Positions 48,016-58,100 are shown, numbered from the stretch's first letter. The stretch is 64,000 nucleotides of DNA from Methylomonas methanica (GCA_001644045.1 LUUF01000085.1:46675-110674); one strand, 5' to 3'. Notes: generated by a model from the sequence alone, not told the origin. A program made the numbers and translations.

Positions 48016-50181
48016 TTATGCAGCATCCAGCTTGGCGTAAGCCAGCATCAGCCATTTGATGCCTGCATTGCGGAAATTAATCTGCACCCGTTCCTGTTCG
48101 CCTTCTCCTTCCATTTGCAGTACCACGCCTTCGCCGAATTTTTCGTGCCTAACAGGTTGGCCCAGTTTGTAGGTACCCTTGCTGCCCAGGTTTTTCGCTT
48201 GCGGTGCGCTATTAGCCGCCGGCCGACTGACATTGGCGCGCAATCTGATTTCTTGAATCGATTCCTGCGGCAGTTCGCGTAAAAATCGCGAGGCACGCGG
48301 ATAGCTGTCTTTGCCGTAGAGACGCCTGGATTCGGCGTGAGTCAAATACAGCTGTTGCATCGCGCGCGTGATGCCGACGTAGCAAAGCCGGCGTTCCTCC
48401 TGTAATCGTCCGGCGTCGTCCAAGGCTTGTTGAGAGGGGAATAGGCCTTCTTCCAAGCCCACCAGAAACACCAGCTTGAACTCCAAGCCCTTGGCCGAAT
48501 GCAGCGTCATCAACTGCACGCAATCCTCGTCGACTTCACCTTGCATTTCGCCGGCTTCCAATGCAGCATGCGCCAAAAACATGTCCAGCTCGCCCAGGTT
48601 TTCCGCGTTTTCGCTGTCGTAATCGAACAAGCGGGCGGCGTTGACTAACTCTTCCAGGTTTTCCACCCGGGCTTCGCCTTTGTCTTGTTTTTCTTTTTTA
48701 TACAGCTCGATCAGGCCGCTGGTTTCGACGACTTGTTTGACCGTTTCATGCAGGCTCAAATCTTTAGTGGTTTCGCCGAGCGCGATGATCAGGTTTAAAA
48801 AACCGCGCAGGGCGTTGGCGGCACGGGCAGGTAGCTGATTTTGTTCCAGCATCGCCAAGGCGGCTTGCCAGAGTGAGAGCTGCTGCTCGCGGGCCAGGAT
48901 ACGCATGTCATCCAGGGTCTTCGCACCGATGCCACGGGTTGGCGTGTTGACTACGCGTTCGAACGACGGGTCGTCGTGCGGGTTGGTCGACAGGCGCAAA
49001 TAGGCGAGGGCATTCTTGATTTCCATGCGCTCGAAAAAGCGCAGGCCGCCGTAAACCCGGTAAGGGGTGGCGGTGGTCATCAAGCGTTCTTCGAATTGTC
49101 GGGATTGGGCATTGGAGCGGTACAGAATCGCCGTATCGCTGCGCAAGCCGCCGTCTTTGACCCATTGTCGAATTTTTTCGACCACGAAATAGGCCTCGTC
49201 TTGTTCGTTAAACGCCGAGTACAAGGAAATGGCGTGGCCTTCACCGGCATCGGTCCACAATTCCTTACCCATCCTGTTGTCGTTATTGGCGATCAAGGTA
49301 TTGGCGGCTTTCAGGATATGGCCGCTGGAGCGGTAGTTTTGCTCCAGGCGAACGATGCCGTGCTCGGGATAGTGTTTTTGGAAATTGAAGATATTTTCGA
49401 TTTTGGCACCGCGCCAGCCATAGATCGATTGGTCGTCGTCGCCGACCACAAACAGGTTGTTGTTGCCTTCGGTGAGCAGTCTAAGCCATGCGTATTGGAT
49501 GGTGTTGGTGTCCTGGAATTCGTCAACGTGGACTTGTTGGAAGCGCTGCCGGTAAAACGCCAGTAAATCTTCGTTATCGCGCAGCAGTTCGTGGGCTCGC
49601 AGCAGCAATTCGGCAAAATCCACCAAGCCGGAACGCTGACAAACTTCTTCGTAGGCCAGATAAACCTGTTTCATCTGCCGGTTATAAAAATCGCCGCTAT
49701 CTTGCATATGTTTGGCGCGGATGCCCTCGTCTTTTTGGGCATTGATAAACCATTGCGCTTGTTTGGGCGGCCATTTGCTATCGTCCAGATTCAGGTTTTT
49801 CATCAGCCGTTTGATGATACGCAATTGGTCGTCGCTATCCATCACTTGAAAGGTTTCCGGCAGATTGGCTTGTTTGGCGTGTTGCCGCAACAAACGGTGC
49901 GCCAGACCGTGGAAGGTGCCTATCCACATCGCGCGGGCCGGGGTCTCGAGTAACTCTTCGATACGGTTGCGCATTTCGTTGGCGGCTTTATTGGTAAACG
50001 TCACCGCTAGAATATTGTAAGGCGAAATGTGGTTGACCTGGATGTGCCAGGCGATGCGGTGAACCAGCACCCGGGTTTTGCCGCTGCCGGCGCCGGCCAG
50101 CACCAGCATGGCTTGCATCGGTGCGGAAACGGCCAGACGTTGGTCGTCGTTTAAGGAGGTGATAATAGAAGAGACGTCCAT
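48016..50181 (-). CDS. uvrD: DNA helicase II UvrD
   Basis: A superfamily 1A 3'-5' helicase for nucleotide excision and mismatch repair. The 721-residue protein has motif I AGAGSGKTRVL, Ia AVTFTNKAANEM, II VDEFQDTN, III VVGDDDQSIYGWRGA, IV LEQNYRSSG, V MTLHSAKGLEF and VI YVGITRAM, then the C-terminal tudor-like domain (KLGQPVRHEKFGEGVVLQMEGEG), which marks UvrD/PcrA. Length is as in E. coli (720). It is divergent from the DUF2892 gene. Confidence 0.97.
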   Translation of the reverse strand: MDVSSIITSLNDDQRLAVSAPMQAMLVLAGAGSGKTRVLVHRIAWHIQVNHISPYNILAVTFTNKAANEMRNRIEELLETPARAMWIGTFHGLAHRLLRQHAKQANLPETFQVMDSDDQLRIIKRLMKNLNLDDSKWPPKQAQWFINAQKDEGIRAKHMQDSGDFYNRQMKQVYLAYEEVCQRSGLVDFAELLLRAHELLRDNEDLLAFYRQRFQQVHVDEFQDTNTIQYAWLRLLTEGNNNLFVVGDDDQSIYGWRGAKIENIFNFQKHYPEHGIVRLEQNYRSSGHILKAANTLIANNDNRMGKELWTDAGEGHAISLYSAFNEQDEAYFVVEKIRQWVKDGGLRSDTAILYRSNAQSRQFEERLMTTATPYRVYGGLRFFERMEIKNALAYLRLSTNPHDDPSFERVVNTPTRGIGAKTLDDMRILAREQQLSLWQAALAMLEQNQLPARAANALRGFLNLIIALGETTKDLSLHETVKQVVETSGLIELYKKEKQDKGEARVENLEELVNAARLFDYDSENAENLGELDMFLAHAALEAGEMQGEVDEDCVQLMTLHSAKGLEFKLVFLVGLEEGLFPSQQALDDAGRLQEERRLCYVGITRAMQQLYLTHAESRRLYGKDSYPRASRFLRELPQESIQEIRLRANVSRPAANSAPQAKNLGSKGTYKLGQPVRHEKFGEGVVLQMEGEGEQERVQINFRNAGIKWLMLAYAKLDAA

Positions 50182-50283
50182 TTTTTATAACTTGCAGATT
50201 TTGAAGAGCTGTGTATATTTGCTTGCCTTTTAAGGGAAAGCCTTGCGTCGGGACTAATAACTACAACACAGAGAGGATTGGAA

Positions 50284-50517
50284 ATGAGCTTCGATTATAA
50301 ACGTTTGATCAAATTTGAGCACAACATCGGCGAGAAAGATAAGAAAGTCCGCATGGTTTCAGGTGTGGTGTTGCTGAGCGTATCGCTGTTTACCGCCAGC
50401 ATCTTGATGTTGTTGGTTGGCTTGGTCTTGGTTGCGACCAGTTATTCCGGCTGGTGCCCCGCATATTCCAGCATGGATAAAAACACCCTGGGTAACAATA
50501 CGGCTTCCGAGAGCTAA
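50284..50517 (+). CDS. DUF2892 family small membrane protein
   Basis: A 77-residue protein with two membrane segments in a hairpin (about residues 25-58) and the DUF2892-type motif EHNIGEKDKKVRMVSGVVLL at the N-terminus and SGWCPAYSSMDKNT at the C-terminus. Relatives form the membrane part of rhodanese YgaP or stand alone; function unknown. The ATG at 50284 lies 7 bases after GAGAGGA; the in-frame TTG 6 bases upstream is too close to that site. It is monocistronic. Confidence 0.8.
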   Translation: MSFDYKRLIKFEHNIGEKDKKVRMVSGVVLLSVSLFTASILMLLVGLVLVATSYSGWCPAYSSMDKNTLGNNTASES

Positions 50518-50535
50518 TCAGCCTTAGTTGCCAGC

Positions 50536-50566
50536 TCCGAATCCGCGATTCTGGCGCGGATTCGGA
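50536..50566. terminator. Hairpin between converging DUF2892 gene and fxsA
   Basis: A 12-bp stem (TCCGAATCCGCG / CGCGGATTCGGA) with a 7-base loop, lying in the 64 bases between converging genes. No T run, so it is best read as a shared bidirectional terminator. Confidence 0.65.
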
Positions 50567-50581
50567 TTCAACAAAACTTGG

Positions 50582-51022
50582 TTAGTCTTGCTTGTTGTAT
50601 TCGCCTTCGATAATGGTCTGCGAATTTCGCGCTTGTTGAAATACCGATCCTACCTGGCTCTGCAGCAAATGATGCTCGATGATGTATTGTGCAATCTTTC
50701 TGCGTAAAGTCGGGATCAGGCAAGCAAAACCGAGCAAGTCGGTGAAAAATCCCGGTGTCAGTAATAGCGCTCCGCCCACCAGCAATATCGGTCCTTCGAT
50801 CATCTCATAAGCCGGAATTTCGCCTTGCGCCAATGCCGATTGGAAGCGCTGCCAGGTTGCAAAGCCTTGGCGCCGTAGCAGCCAAGCGCCCAGCACAGCG
50901 GTAAACACCACTAATAAGATTGTCGGGAAGGCGCCGATCAAGCCACCAACTTGCAATAGCACGTAAATTTCCACAAACGGCACGATCAAAAAAGCGATAA
51001 ACAGAATTTGCATGGTTTTCAT
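50582..51022 (-). CDS. fxsA: FxsA family membrane protein
   Basis: A 146-residue cytoplasmic membrane protein. It matches FxsA: LIVPFVEIYVLLQVGGLIG at the N-terminus, then LVVFTAVLGAWLLRRQGFATWQRFQ-type text at residues 35-60, GEIPAYEMIEGPILLVGGALLLTPGFFTDLLGF in the third part (GxLLLxPGFxTD). FxsA overproduction suppresses F-plasmid exclusion of phage T7, but its normal role is unknown. It is divergent from cutA. Confidence 0.9.
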   Translation of the reverse strand: MKTMQILFIAFLIVPFVEIYVLLQVGGLIGAFPTILLVVFTAVLGAWLLRRQGFATWQRFQSALAQGEIPAYEMIEGPILLVGGALLLTPGFFTDLLGFACLIPTLRRKIAQYIIEHHLLQSQVGSVFQQARNSQTIIEGEYNKQD

Positions 51023-51094
51023 GGTGGACTCGGTTGCGGTAAAAAGCCGCTAATACTAAGAGCATCTTGGCGCAAATTCCAGGATAATATCGCG

Positions 51095-51412
51095 ATGTAT
51101 CAATTGATTCTTTGTACCTGTCCGGACGTCGAGGTTGCCGATAAGCTCTCGCGAGAGCTGGTCAGTCGGAAATTAGCGGCTTGTGTGAACATATTGCCCG
51201 GTGTTCGCTCGATTTACGAATGGCAGGGTGAAGTCGAAACCGCGCAGGAACATTTACTGCTCATCAAGAGTCATCAAGACCGCTACGCGGCAATTGAAGC
51301 GACGCTGAAAAGCCTGCACCCTTACCAACTCCCGGAAATTATTGCGGTCGCCATCGAACGCGGCTCGCCGGATTATTTGAAATGGATAGACTCATGCCTT
51401 GGCATCGACTGA
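51095..51412 (+). CDS. cutA: Divalent-cation tolerance protein CutA
   Basis: A 105-residue trimeric PII-like protein. The strand AACVNILPGVRSIYEWQGEVE and the C-terminal YQLPEIIAVAIERGSPDYLKWI are typical. It was first linked to copper tolerance, but the true role is unsettled. The start is ATG 51095 (MYQLILCTCP); the open frame upstream overlaps fxsA. The end overlaps the dsbD start by about 30 bases, and cutA-dsbD is a known gene pair. Confidence 0.94.
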   Translation: MYQLILCTCPDVEVADKLSRELVSRKLAACVNILPGVRSIYEWQGEVETAQEHLLLIKSHQDRYAAIEATLKSLHPYQLPEIIAVAIERGSPDYLKWIDSCLGID

Positions 51413-53610
51413 TTTTATTGTGTTTGTTGGCTGTTTTTTTGCGCACCGCGGCGGCGCTGGATAGTCAGGATTTTTTACCGCCGGAACAAGCATTCAAGTT
51501 GACGGCCACTGCCGAAACTCCTGATAAAGTCGAACTGCATTGGCAGATAGTTGAGGGTTATCACCTTTATCGCGATAAAACCAAGTTTCAGTCGCAAACC
51601 GAATCGATTCAACTCGGTCAGGCGACCATGCCGGAAGGGATTGGCGAGCATGACCCGAGTTTGGGCGAAGTGGTGGTGTACCGGAACGCGCTCGATGTGA
51701 CGTTGCCGTTGATCAATCAAAACCATGAAACGCAATTAAAGCTGCTGGTTAAGTACCAAGGCTGCGCGGACGCCGGCGTCTGCTATCCGCCGCAAAAAAT
51801 GGTGTTGGATGTAGTGTTGCCATCCGCGCCACCTGTCGTAAATGGCAATGCGATTAATCAATTTGTGAAAGGCTTAAAGGGTTTGACGCCCGGTTTGTTT
51901 TCCAGCGAGCTATTGCCGCCGGAACAAGCGTTTCAGTTTTTCGCCACCCTGAAAGACCCGCATACTGTGCAAGCAACCTGGCAAATTGCCGAGGGTTATT
52001 ATCTTTACAAAGACAAGTTATCAGTTAAAACCGAGGGTTCTACCCAAACGCGTCTGACGCCGTTGCAGCTTCCGGAAGGTGCTGCATACCACGACGCAGA
52101 GTTCGGACAAGTACAAATTTACCGTAATCAAATCAGCGTCAATATACCGCTGCTGCGAGACAGTAAGGCCGCCGAAACCATTAAATTGCTGGCAAAATTT
52201 CAGGGTTGCGCCGACCGTGGCGTTTGCTATCCGCCTATGCAATCCGAGGTGAGTCTTGATTTGCCGGCAGCGGATACCTTGCCGCAAACCAAGCCCGTCG
52301 TGGCTACGGAATTGTCTGAGCAGGACAAAATCGTCAATGCCTTGCGGCATGACAGTTTGGCGCTAACTTTATTCAGTTTCTTCGGATTTGGTTTGCTACT
52401 GGCGTTCACACCCTGCGTGTTTCCGATGATTCCGATTTTGTCCGGCATTATCGTCGGCCATGGCGACCGAATCGGCACCCGCAAGGCCTTTATGCTGTCC
52501 TTGAGCTATGTGTTTGCGTCGGCCTTGATGTACACCGTATTCGGCGTGTTGGCCGCGTTGTTTGGCAGTAATTTGCAAGCTACCTTTCAAGAGCCGTGGG
52601 TGATAGCGGTGTTTTCGGGCTTGTTCGTGGTGCTGTCGCTTTCGATGTTCGGCTTTTATCACCTGGAGCTACCGAAGTCGCTGCAAGCGGTTTTGCATAA
52701 TTCCAGCGATAAGCATAGGGATGGCTCCTATCTGGGGGCGGGTATCATGGGGGCGTTATCGTCGCTGATCGTCGGGCCTTGCGTGGCTGCGCCGCTGGCG
52801 GCGGCATTGATTTATATTGGTCAAACCGGCGATGTGGTGCTGGGCGGCTCTGCGCTGTTTGTAATGGCCATGGGTATGGGCGCGCCGCTATTGTTGTTGG
52901 GCGCGTCGGCCGGCAAACTGCTGCCCAAGGCCGGCGATTGGCTTAATGCCACCAAAGCGGTGTTCGGCGTGGCAATGTTGGCCGTGGCGGTGTGGATGCT
53001 GTCGCGTATCTTGCCGGCCGCGGTGACGATGTTTTTGTGGGCTTTGCTATTGGTTATTCCGGCAATTTTTCTCGGTGCGATCGATTCGTTACCGGAGTCG
53101 GCCTCGGGCTGGCACAAGCTTTGGAAGGGCCTGGGTATCGTCATGCTGGTGTTTGGCATATTGCAGTTGATCGGCTTGAGCGCCGGAAATGGCAATCCGC
53201 TGCAGCCGCTGCAAGGTATGGGTTTAAGTGCCCAAGCGCAGCCTGTTCAAGGTCTAAGTTTTCAGCGGGTGGCGTCGGTAACGGAGCTCGATCAACGTAT
53301 CGAGCAAGCGTCCGCCAGCGGAAAATCGGTGATGTTGGATTTCTATGCCGACTGGTGTGTTTCCTGTAAGGAGATGGAGGCTTACACCTTCACCGATTCG
53401 CAAGTCAAGCAACAGCTGGCTAATTTCGTGGTATTACAGGCGGACGTTACCGCTAATAATGAGGCGGATAAAGCCTTGTTAAAACGTTTCGAGCTAATTG
53501 GGCCGCCGGGCATTATATTTTTCGGTGCCGATGGGCGGGAGCGGACAGCGCAACGCGTGATCGGTTATCAGGATGCCGCTACTTTTCTAAAAACCTTGCA
53601 ACAACTATGA
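51382..53610 (+). CDS. dsbD: Thiol:disulfide interchange protein DsbD with duplicated sensor domain
   Basis: DsbD passes electrons from cytoplasmic thioredoxin across the membrane to periplasmic DsbC, CcmG and others. Order: signal peptide (about 1-24), first DsbD-alpha domain (LPPEQAFKLTATAE to CADAGVCYPPQK), second DsbD-alpha domain (LPPEQAFQFFATLK to CADRGVCYPPMQ), then eight membrane helices (FTPCVFPMIPILSGI with one active cysteine, GPCVAAPL with the other) and a C-terminal thioredoxin domain with WCVSC. The two N-terminal domains are clearly tandem copies; the protein is 742 residues, against about 565 in E. coli. It starts inside cutA and ends in an ATGA overlap with the tlpA-like gene. 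Confidence 0.95.
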   Translation: MDRLMPWHRLILLCLLAVFLRTAAALDSQDFLPPEQAFKLTATAETPDKVELHWQIVEGYHLYRDKTKFQSQTESIQLGQATMPEGIGEHDPSLGEVVVYRNALDVTLPLINQNHETQLKLLVKYQGCADAGVCYPPQKMVLDVVLPSAPPVVNGNAINQFVKGLKGLTPGLFSSELLPPEQAFQFFATLKDPHTVQATWQIAEGYYLYKDKLSVKTEGSTQTRLTPLQLPEGAAYHDAEFGQVQIYRNQISVNIPLLRDSKAAETIKLLAKFQGCADRGVCYPPMQSEVSLDLPAADTLPQTKPVVATELSEQDKIVNALRHDSLALTLFSFFGFGLLLAFTPCVFPMIPILSGIIVGHGDRIGTRKAFMLSLSYVFASALMYTVFGVLAALFGSNLQATFQEPWVIAVFSGLFVVLSLSMFGFYHLELPKSLQAVLHNSSDKHRDGSYLGAGIMGALSSLIVGPCVAAPLAAALIYIGQTGDVVLGGSALFVMAMGMGAPLLLLGASAGKLLPKAGDWLNATKAVFGVAMLAVAVWMLSRILPAAVTMFLWALLLVIPAIFLGAIDSLPESASGWHKLWKGLGIVMLVFGILQLIGLSAGNGNPLQPLQGMGLSAQAQPVQGLSFQRVASVTELDQRIEQASASGKSVMLDFYADWCVSCKEMEAYTFTDSQVKQQLANFVVLQADVTANNEADKALLKRFELIGPPGIIFFGADGRERTAQRVIGYQDAATFLKTLQQL

Positions 53611-54134
53611 ATAAAAAGATCATACTAATAGTTACCGCTATTGCCGTTATCGCATTAGCGGCCGGCCTATTTGCCAGACAATATTTTGCAGTCGCTGAAA
53701 CGGAGCAACCGGTTTCGCAATTGAATTTCAGCTTGCCGGATCTGGCGGATAAGCCGCAGTCAATCACGCAATGGCAAGGTAAAATCTTGATTATCAACTT
53801 CTGGGCAACTTGGTGCCCGCCTTGTTTGAAAGAAATTCCCGAGTTCATCAAGCTTCAGGACGAGTATAAAGACAAAGGTTTGCAATTCGTCGGCATAGCC
53901 ATTGAGGATAAACAGCCGGTAGAAGATTACTTAAAGCGGATCAAGATCAATTATCCCGTGTTGATCGGCGGCGAAGGTGCGACGATGTTGGCCCAACAGT
54001 TGGGTAACGTGATCAATACCGTGCCGTTCACGGTGATCGTTAATCAACAGGGGCAAATCGTGCATCATCAGTTAGGCGAGCTGACGCGCGAGAAAGTGTT
54101 GGAAGTGATTGAGCCGTTGTTGGCGGCAAAATAG
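53607..54134 (+). CDS. TlpA/ResA-type membrane-anchored thioredoxin
   Basis: A 175-residue periplasmic thiol protein held by an N-terminal helix (KIILIVTAIAVIALAAGLFA). The active site WCPPC (C70 and C73) sits after INFWAT, and the cis-proline motif is TVPFTVIV. This is the ResA/TlpA family that keeps apocytochrome c or other thiols reduced. Its four-base overlap with dsbD strongly suggests that DsbD is its electron donor. The exact client is not known. Confidence 0.9.
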   Translation: MNKKIILIVTAIAVIALAAGLFARQYFAVAETEQPVSQLNFSLPDLADKPQSITQWQGKILIINFWATWCPPCLKEIPEFIKLQDEYKDKGLQFVGIAIEDKQPVEDYLKRIKINYPVLIGGEGATMLAQQLGNVINTVPFTVIVNQQGQIVHHQLGELTREKVLEVIEPLLAAK

Positions 54135-54246
54135 CTGAAAAGTCGGTAAAACGCTGTCTAATGAGGTGAAAAACGGTTTATCTGGACAAAAACCTACAAA
54201 TTAGGCAGAATTCCCTTTTATTTAGTATTTTTGTTCAGCATCGGCA

Positions 54247-54708
54247 ATGGCAAACCTCACTGTTCTCAATGGACCCAATTTAAATTTGTTAGGTGTTCGA
54301 GAGCCAGGGTTATACGGCAATAAAACATTGCAGAGTATTCAGCAGGGAATGGAACAATTGGCCCAAACGCTTGGGCATCAATTAAGCTTTCTGCAAAGTA
54401 ATGCCGAGCACGAAATTATTGAACAAATACATCAAGCGTATCGTCAGGGTGTCGATTTTATCATTATCAATCCTGCCGCATTTACTCATACCAGCGTGGC
54501 TATTCGCGATGCCTTGCTGGCAACCAAGATTGCATTCATAGAAGTACATTTATCGAACGTGCATGCCCGTGAGCCTTTCAGGAAGCATTCGTATTTTTCG
54601 GATATCGCCGTCGGCGTTATCTGCGGATTGGGGGCGAACGGTTACGAATTGGCTTTACAAGCCGCTCATCAGATATTACTAGAGAGAACTCAGAACAATG
54701 GATATTAG
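54247..54708 (+). CDS. aroQ: Type II 3-dehydroquinate dehydratase
   Basis: Catalyses the third step of the shikimate pathway. The signature [18 protein letters not shown] with the active-site tyrosine and arginine, [17 protein letters not shown], and the later [16 protein letters not shown] and [11 protein letters not shown] loops are all present in 153 residues. It begins the operon aroQ-accB-accC; its last 11 bases overlap the start of accB. The 112-base leader upstream is AT-rich and likely holds the promoter. Confidence 0.97.
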   Translation: MANLTVLNGPNLNLLGVREPGLYGNKTLQSIQQGMEQLAQTLGHQLSFLQSNAEHEIIEQIHQAYRQGVDFIIINPAAFTHTSVAIRDALLATKIAFIEVHLSNVHAREPFRKHSYFSDIAVGVICGLGANGYELALQAAHQILLERTQNNGY

Positions 54709-55132
54709 AAAAATAAAAAAGCTGATTGATCTTATCGAAGAATCGGATATTGCTGAAATAGAGATCCGCGAAGGCGAAGAGTCTGTAAAAATCAGCCGAT
54801 ATTCAGCGGCGGCTCCCGTGCAATATGCCGCGCCCGTTGCGGCTCCCATTGCGGCAGCACCAGTGGTTGCGGCGGCTCCAGTTGAAGAAAAAGTCAGCGG
54901 CCATGTGGTTAAGTCGCCTATGGTTGGCACCTTTTACCGCTCGGCTTCGCCCGGCTCGGCAGCGTTTGTCGAGATAGGCCAGTCGGTTAGCAATGGTCAA
55001 ACTTTGTGCATTATCGAGGCGATGAAAATTCTCAACCAGATCGAAGCCGATAAAAGCGGCAAAATCAAACAAATTCTGGTTGAAAACGGCCATCCGGTCG
55101 AATACGGCCAACCTTTGTTCATCATCGAATAA
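54698..55132 (+). CDS. accB: Acetyl-CoA carboxylase biotin carboxyl carrier protein
   Basis: BCCP carries biotin between AccC and AccAD in the first step of fatty acid synthesis. The N-terminus [18 protein letters not shown] and the Ala/Pro-rich linker ([13 protein letters not shown]) are typical. The biotinyl domain follows, with K110 in EAMKILNQI. At 144 residues it is slightly short because of a reduced linker. It overlaps aroQ and is followed by accC 20 bases later. Confidence 0.97.
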   Translation: MDIRKIKKLIDLIEESDIAEIEIREGEESVKISRYSAAAPVQYAAPVAAPIAAAPVVAAAPVEEKVSGHVVKSPMVGTFYRSASPGSAAFVEIGQSVSNGQTLCIIEAMKILNQIEADKSGKIKQILVENGHPVEYGQPLFIIE

Positions 55133-55152
55133 CCGACAAAGGGGCTGGACTT

Positions 55153-56496
55153 ATGTTTGAGAAAATTGTTATCGCCAATCGCGGCGAGATTGCGTTGCGC
55201 ATTTTGCGGGCCTGTCGCGAATTGGGCATTAAAACCGTGGCCGTTTATTCCGAAGCGGACCGCGACTTAAAACACGTAAGATTGGCCGATGAAGCGGTCT
55301 GTATCGGTCCGGCCGCGTCCGCCGGCAGCTATCTGAATATTCCGGCGATTATCAGCGCCGCCGAAGTCACCGATGCCGAAGCCATTCATCCCGGCTACGG
55401 CTTTTTATCCGAAAACGCTGATTTTTCCGAAAAAGTAAGCCAAAGCGGTTTTGTGTTCATCGGTCCGAGACCTGAAACCATTCGGATGATGGGTGACAAA
55501 ATCGCCGCGAAAAAAGCCATGCAGGCCGCGGGTATTCCTTGTGTGCCGGGTAACGGCGATCCTTTGGGTGAAGACGAGGAAACTAATCTGAAAATGGCCA
55601 GGGAAATTGGCTACCCTGTGATTATTAAGGCTGCCGGTGGCGGTGGCGGCCGGGGTATGCGCACCGTGCATACCGAGAGTGCGTTGCTGAATGCAATTGC
55701 GATGACTAAAGCCGAAGCGGGTACCGCGTTCGGCAATAGCACCGTCTACATGGAAAAGTTTCTTGAAGATCCTCGGCATATCGAGTTTCAGGTGTTGGCG
55801 GATTCCCACGGCAACGCGATACATCTGGGCGAGCGGGATTGTTCAATGCAGCGGCGTCATCAAAAAGTCGTTGAGGAAGCACCGGCGCCAGGCATTACCG
55901 AAGAACAGCGTAAACAGATGGGTGAACGTTGCGCGCTGGCTTGCCGGGAAATCGGTTATCTGGGCGCCGGGACTTTCGAGTTTCTGTACGAGAAAGGTCA
56001 GTTTTATTTCATCGAGATGAACACGCGGGTACAGGTTGAGCACCCGGTGACCGAGATGATTACCGGTTTCGATATTGTGAAAGAACAGCTACGAATTGCT
56101 GCCGGCGAGCCGTTATCGATCACGCAAGAACAGGTGAAGTTTACCGGTCATGCGATCGAATGTCGGCTGAACGCCGAGGATCCGAAAACTTTTATGCCTA
56201 GCCCTGGCGTGATCGATCAGTTCCATATGCCGGGCGGTCCGGGTATCCGTTGCGAAACCCATATTTACAACGGCTATAAAGTGCCGCCGTATTACGATTC
56301 CATGATTGGTAAATTGATTGCGCACGGCGACGATAGGGCTAGCGCGATTGCCCGAATGAAGACCGCGCTGAGCGAAATGGTGATAGACGGCATCAAAACC
56401 AATATCCCCTTGCAACAAAGTATCATGGCTGACGCGGCCTTTGCCTTGGGTGGGCAAAATATCCATTATCTGGAAAAGAAATTAGGTATCCATTAA
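55153..56496 (+). CDS. accC: Acetyl-CoA carboxylase, biotin carboxylase subunit
   Basis: Carboxylates biotin on AccB using ATP and bicarbonate. The 447-residue ATP-grasp protein begins [24 protein letters not shown] and has [13 protein letters not shown], the glycine-rich loop [24 protein letters not shown] and the [14 protein letters not shown] active-site motif. The length is standard. A G-rich binding site (AAAGGGG) lies upstream of the ATG. Confidence 0.98.
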   Translation: MFEKIVIANRGEIALRILRACRELGIKTVAVYSEADRDLKHVRLADEAVCIGPAASAGSYLNIPAIISAAEVTDAEAIHPGYGFLSENADFSEKVSQSGFVFIGPRPETIRMMGDKIAAKKAMQAAGIPCVPGNGDPLGEDEETNLKMAREIGYPVIIKAAGGGGGRGMRTVHTESALLNAIAMTKAEAGTAFGNSTVYMEKFLEDPRHIEFQVLADSHGNAIHLGERDCSMQRRHQKVVEEAPAPGITEEQRKQMGERCALACREIGYLGAGTFEFLYEKGQFYFIEMNTRVQVEHPVTEMITGFDIVKEQLRIAAGEPLSITQEQVKFTGHAIECRLNAEDPKTFMPSPGVIDQFHMPGGPGIRCETHIYNGYKVPPYYDSMIGKLIAHGDDRASAIARMKTALSEMVIDGIKTNIPLQQSIMADAAFALGGQNIHYLEKKLGIH

Positions 56497-56560
56497 TCGG
56501 CTTGGGAAGAATTATTGTGAAAATGACGTCTTTCTTCCCAGCTAAAAGCTTTTAATAACT

Positions 56561-57445
56561 ATGGCCTGGCATCAGCTTTCCGTCATCACCGACGAAACCA
56601 CCGCTCCCGACGTATCGGAGTTTTTCAGCGAATTGGGCGCGGTTTCGGTGACTTATAGCGACGCCGAGGATGAACCGGTTTACGAACCGGCCATCGATCA
56701 AACTAAAGTCTGGAGCCGTACCCGGGTTACTGCCTTGTTCGAACTCGATACCGATCCGGACATTGTGCATAACTTGCTGTTCAATCAATTCATTGGTCAG
56801 CCTTTACAGGAATGGGTGGCCGAGGTTTTGCAGGATCAGGCTTGGGAGCGGGCTTGGATGGAGCATTTCCAGGCGATGAAGTTTGCCAATCGTCTGTGGA
56901 TTTGCCCCAGTGGCCAGGAGCAACACGAGCCTGGCACGGTTTGTATGACTTTGGATCCGGGCTTGGCGTTCGGTACCGGAACGCATCCGACTACGGCATT
57001 GTGTTTAGAGTGGTTGGCCGGTAACGATATTAAAGACAAAGTATTGATCGACTACGGTTGCGGCTCGGGCATTCTTGCCGTGGCCGCGCTGTTATTGGGC
57101 GCCAAACAGGCGCATGCGGTCGATATCGATCCGCAGGCTTTGACTGCCAGTCAATACAACGCCGAAAAAAACCAGGTTCAGCAGCGAATCAATTATTATC
57201 TGCCCGAGCATTTTTCCGCATTTGCAGTGGATTTGGTACTTGCGAATATTTTAGCCAAACCGCTGATTGAGCTGGCATCAACTATCGGTGCATTGGTCGG
57301 GCCGGGTGGGCAGTTGGTCTTGTCGGGAATTTTAAACGAACAGGCCGAGTCTGTAGCGGCAGCTTATCGAGAGCAAGGATTCATTGTCGCGTCGCCGGTC
57401 AGTCAGGAAGACTGGTGTCGATTGGATGCCTACAAACCTGATTAA
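56561..57445 (+). CDS. prmA: Ribosomal protein L11 methyltransferase
   Basis: PrmA methylates several amino groups of L11. The 294-residue protein has the N-terminal substrate-binding domain and a SAM domain with VLIDYGCGSGILAVAAL, the acidic AVDIDPQAL and LVLANILAKPLIELA, the family's NIL motif, and PGLAFGTGTHPTTALC, which is characteristic. It follows accC by 64 bases, an order often conserved in gammaproteobacteria. Confidence 0.96.
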   Translation: MAWHQLSVITDETTAPDVSEFFSELGAVSVTYSDAEDEPVYEPAIDQTKVWSRTRVTALFELDTDPDIVHNLLFNQFIGQPLQEWVAEVLQDQAWERAWMEHFQAMKFANRLWICPSGQEQHEPGTVCMTLDPGLAFGTGTHPTTALCLEWLAGNDIKDKVLIDYGCGSGILAVAALLLGAKQAHAVDIDPQALTASQYNAEKNQVQQRINYYLPEHFSAFAVDLVLANILAKPLIELASTIGALVGPGGQLVLSGILNEQAESVAAAYREQGFIVASPVSQEDWCRLDAYKPD

Positions 57446-57449
57446 ATAG

Positions 57450-58094
57450 ATGTTCAGCCGATGCCCGCATTGCGCTAAGCAACACGAAGTTACCGTCGAG
57501 CATTTGCGGCAGCGGCGTGGATTGTTGGATTGTTCGGCATGTGGCAAACCTTTCGATGCCTTGCAATTTCTTAGTGAAGATGAAAATGCGGTATTGGCTG
57601 ACGAATCACACTACCGGGATGGGCAGATTGCAGCAAAGCGGCCGCAGACTCCGGCGGTTTGGCTGGTTGCAACCAGCTTAATGTTAGTCTTGTTGGTGGC
57701 GCAAATATTCTATTTCGAAGGCCATCGTTTAACTATGCAGCCGCAGTTTAGGTCACGGTTGGATAAAGTCTGTGCGGTTATAGCTTGCCGGTTGCCGCCG
57801 TATAAAAATCTTGAGGAATTAAGCGTTTCGCATAGCGATTTGCGGGTTCAGGGCGATCGCAGCTATTTGTTTAGCACCGCCGTCAGCAATCAAGCGTTAT
57901 TTGCGCAAGCAGCGCCCGATTTAAAACTGACTTTGTTGAATTTTAACGGCCAACTCCTTGCGGAACGTGTGTTTAGCGCATCCGAGTATCTGCCGAAACC
58001 AACAAGTCTGGCCACCGAACAAACGGTTGAAATTCGTTTGGCTATATTGGCACCTGCCGCTCCGATAGGCGGTTATACCTTTACCTTACTTTAG
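57450..58094 (+). CDS. Zinc-ribbon DUF3426 membrane protein
   Basis: A 214-residue protein with an N-terminal MJ0042-type zinc ribbon (FSRCPHCAKQHEV, then LDCSACGKPFD; C5, C8, C28, C31 by my count), a membrane segment at about residues 72-90, and a periplasmic DUF3426 domain (GYTFTLL end). Proteins of this build commonly follow prmA in proteobacteria; the function is unknown. It begins four bases after prmA. Confidence 0.85.
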   Translation: MFSRCPHCAKQHEVTVEHLRQRRGLLDCSACGKPFDALQFLSEDENAVLADESHYRDGQIAAKRPQTPAVWLVATSLMLVLLVAQIFYFEGHRLTMQPQFRSRLDKVCAVIACRLPPYKNLEELSVSHSDLRVQGDRSYLFSTAVSNQALFAQAAPDLKLTLLNFNGQLLAERVFSASEYLPKPTSLATEQTVEIRLAILAPAAPIGGYTFTLL

Positions 58095-58100
58095 GGCAAC

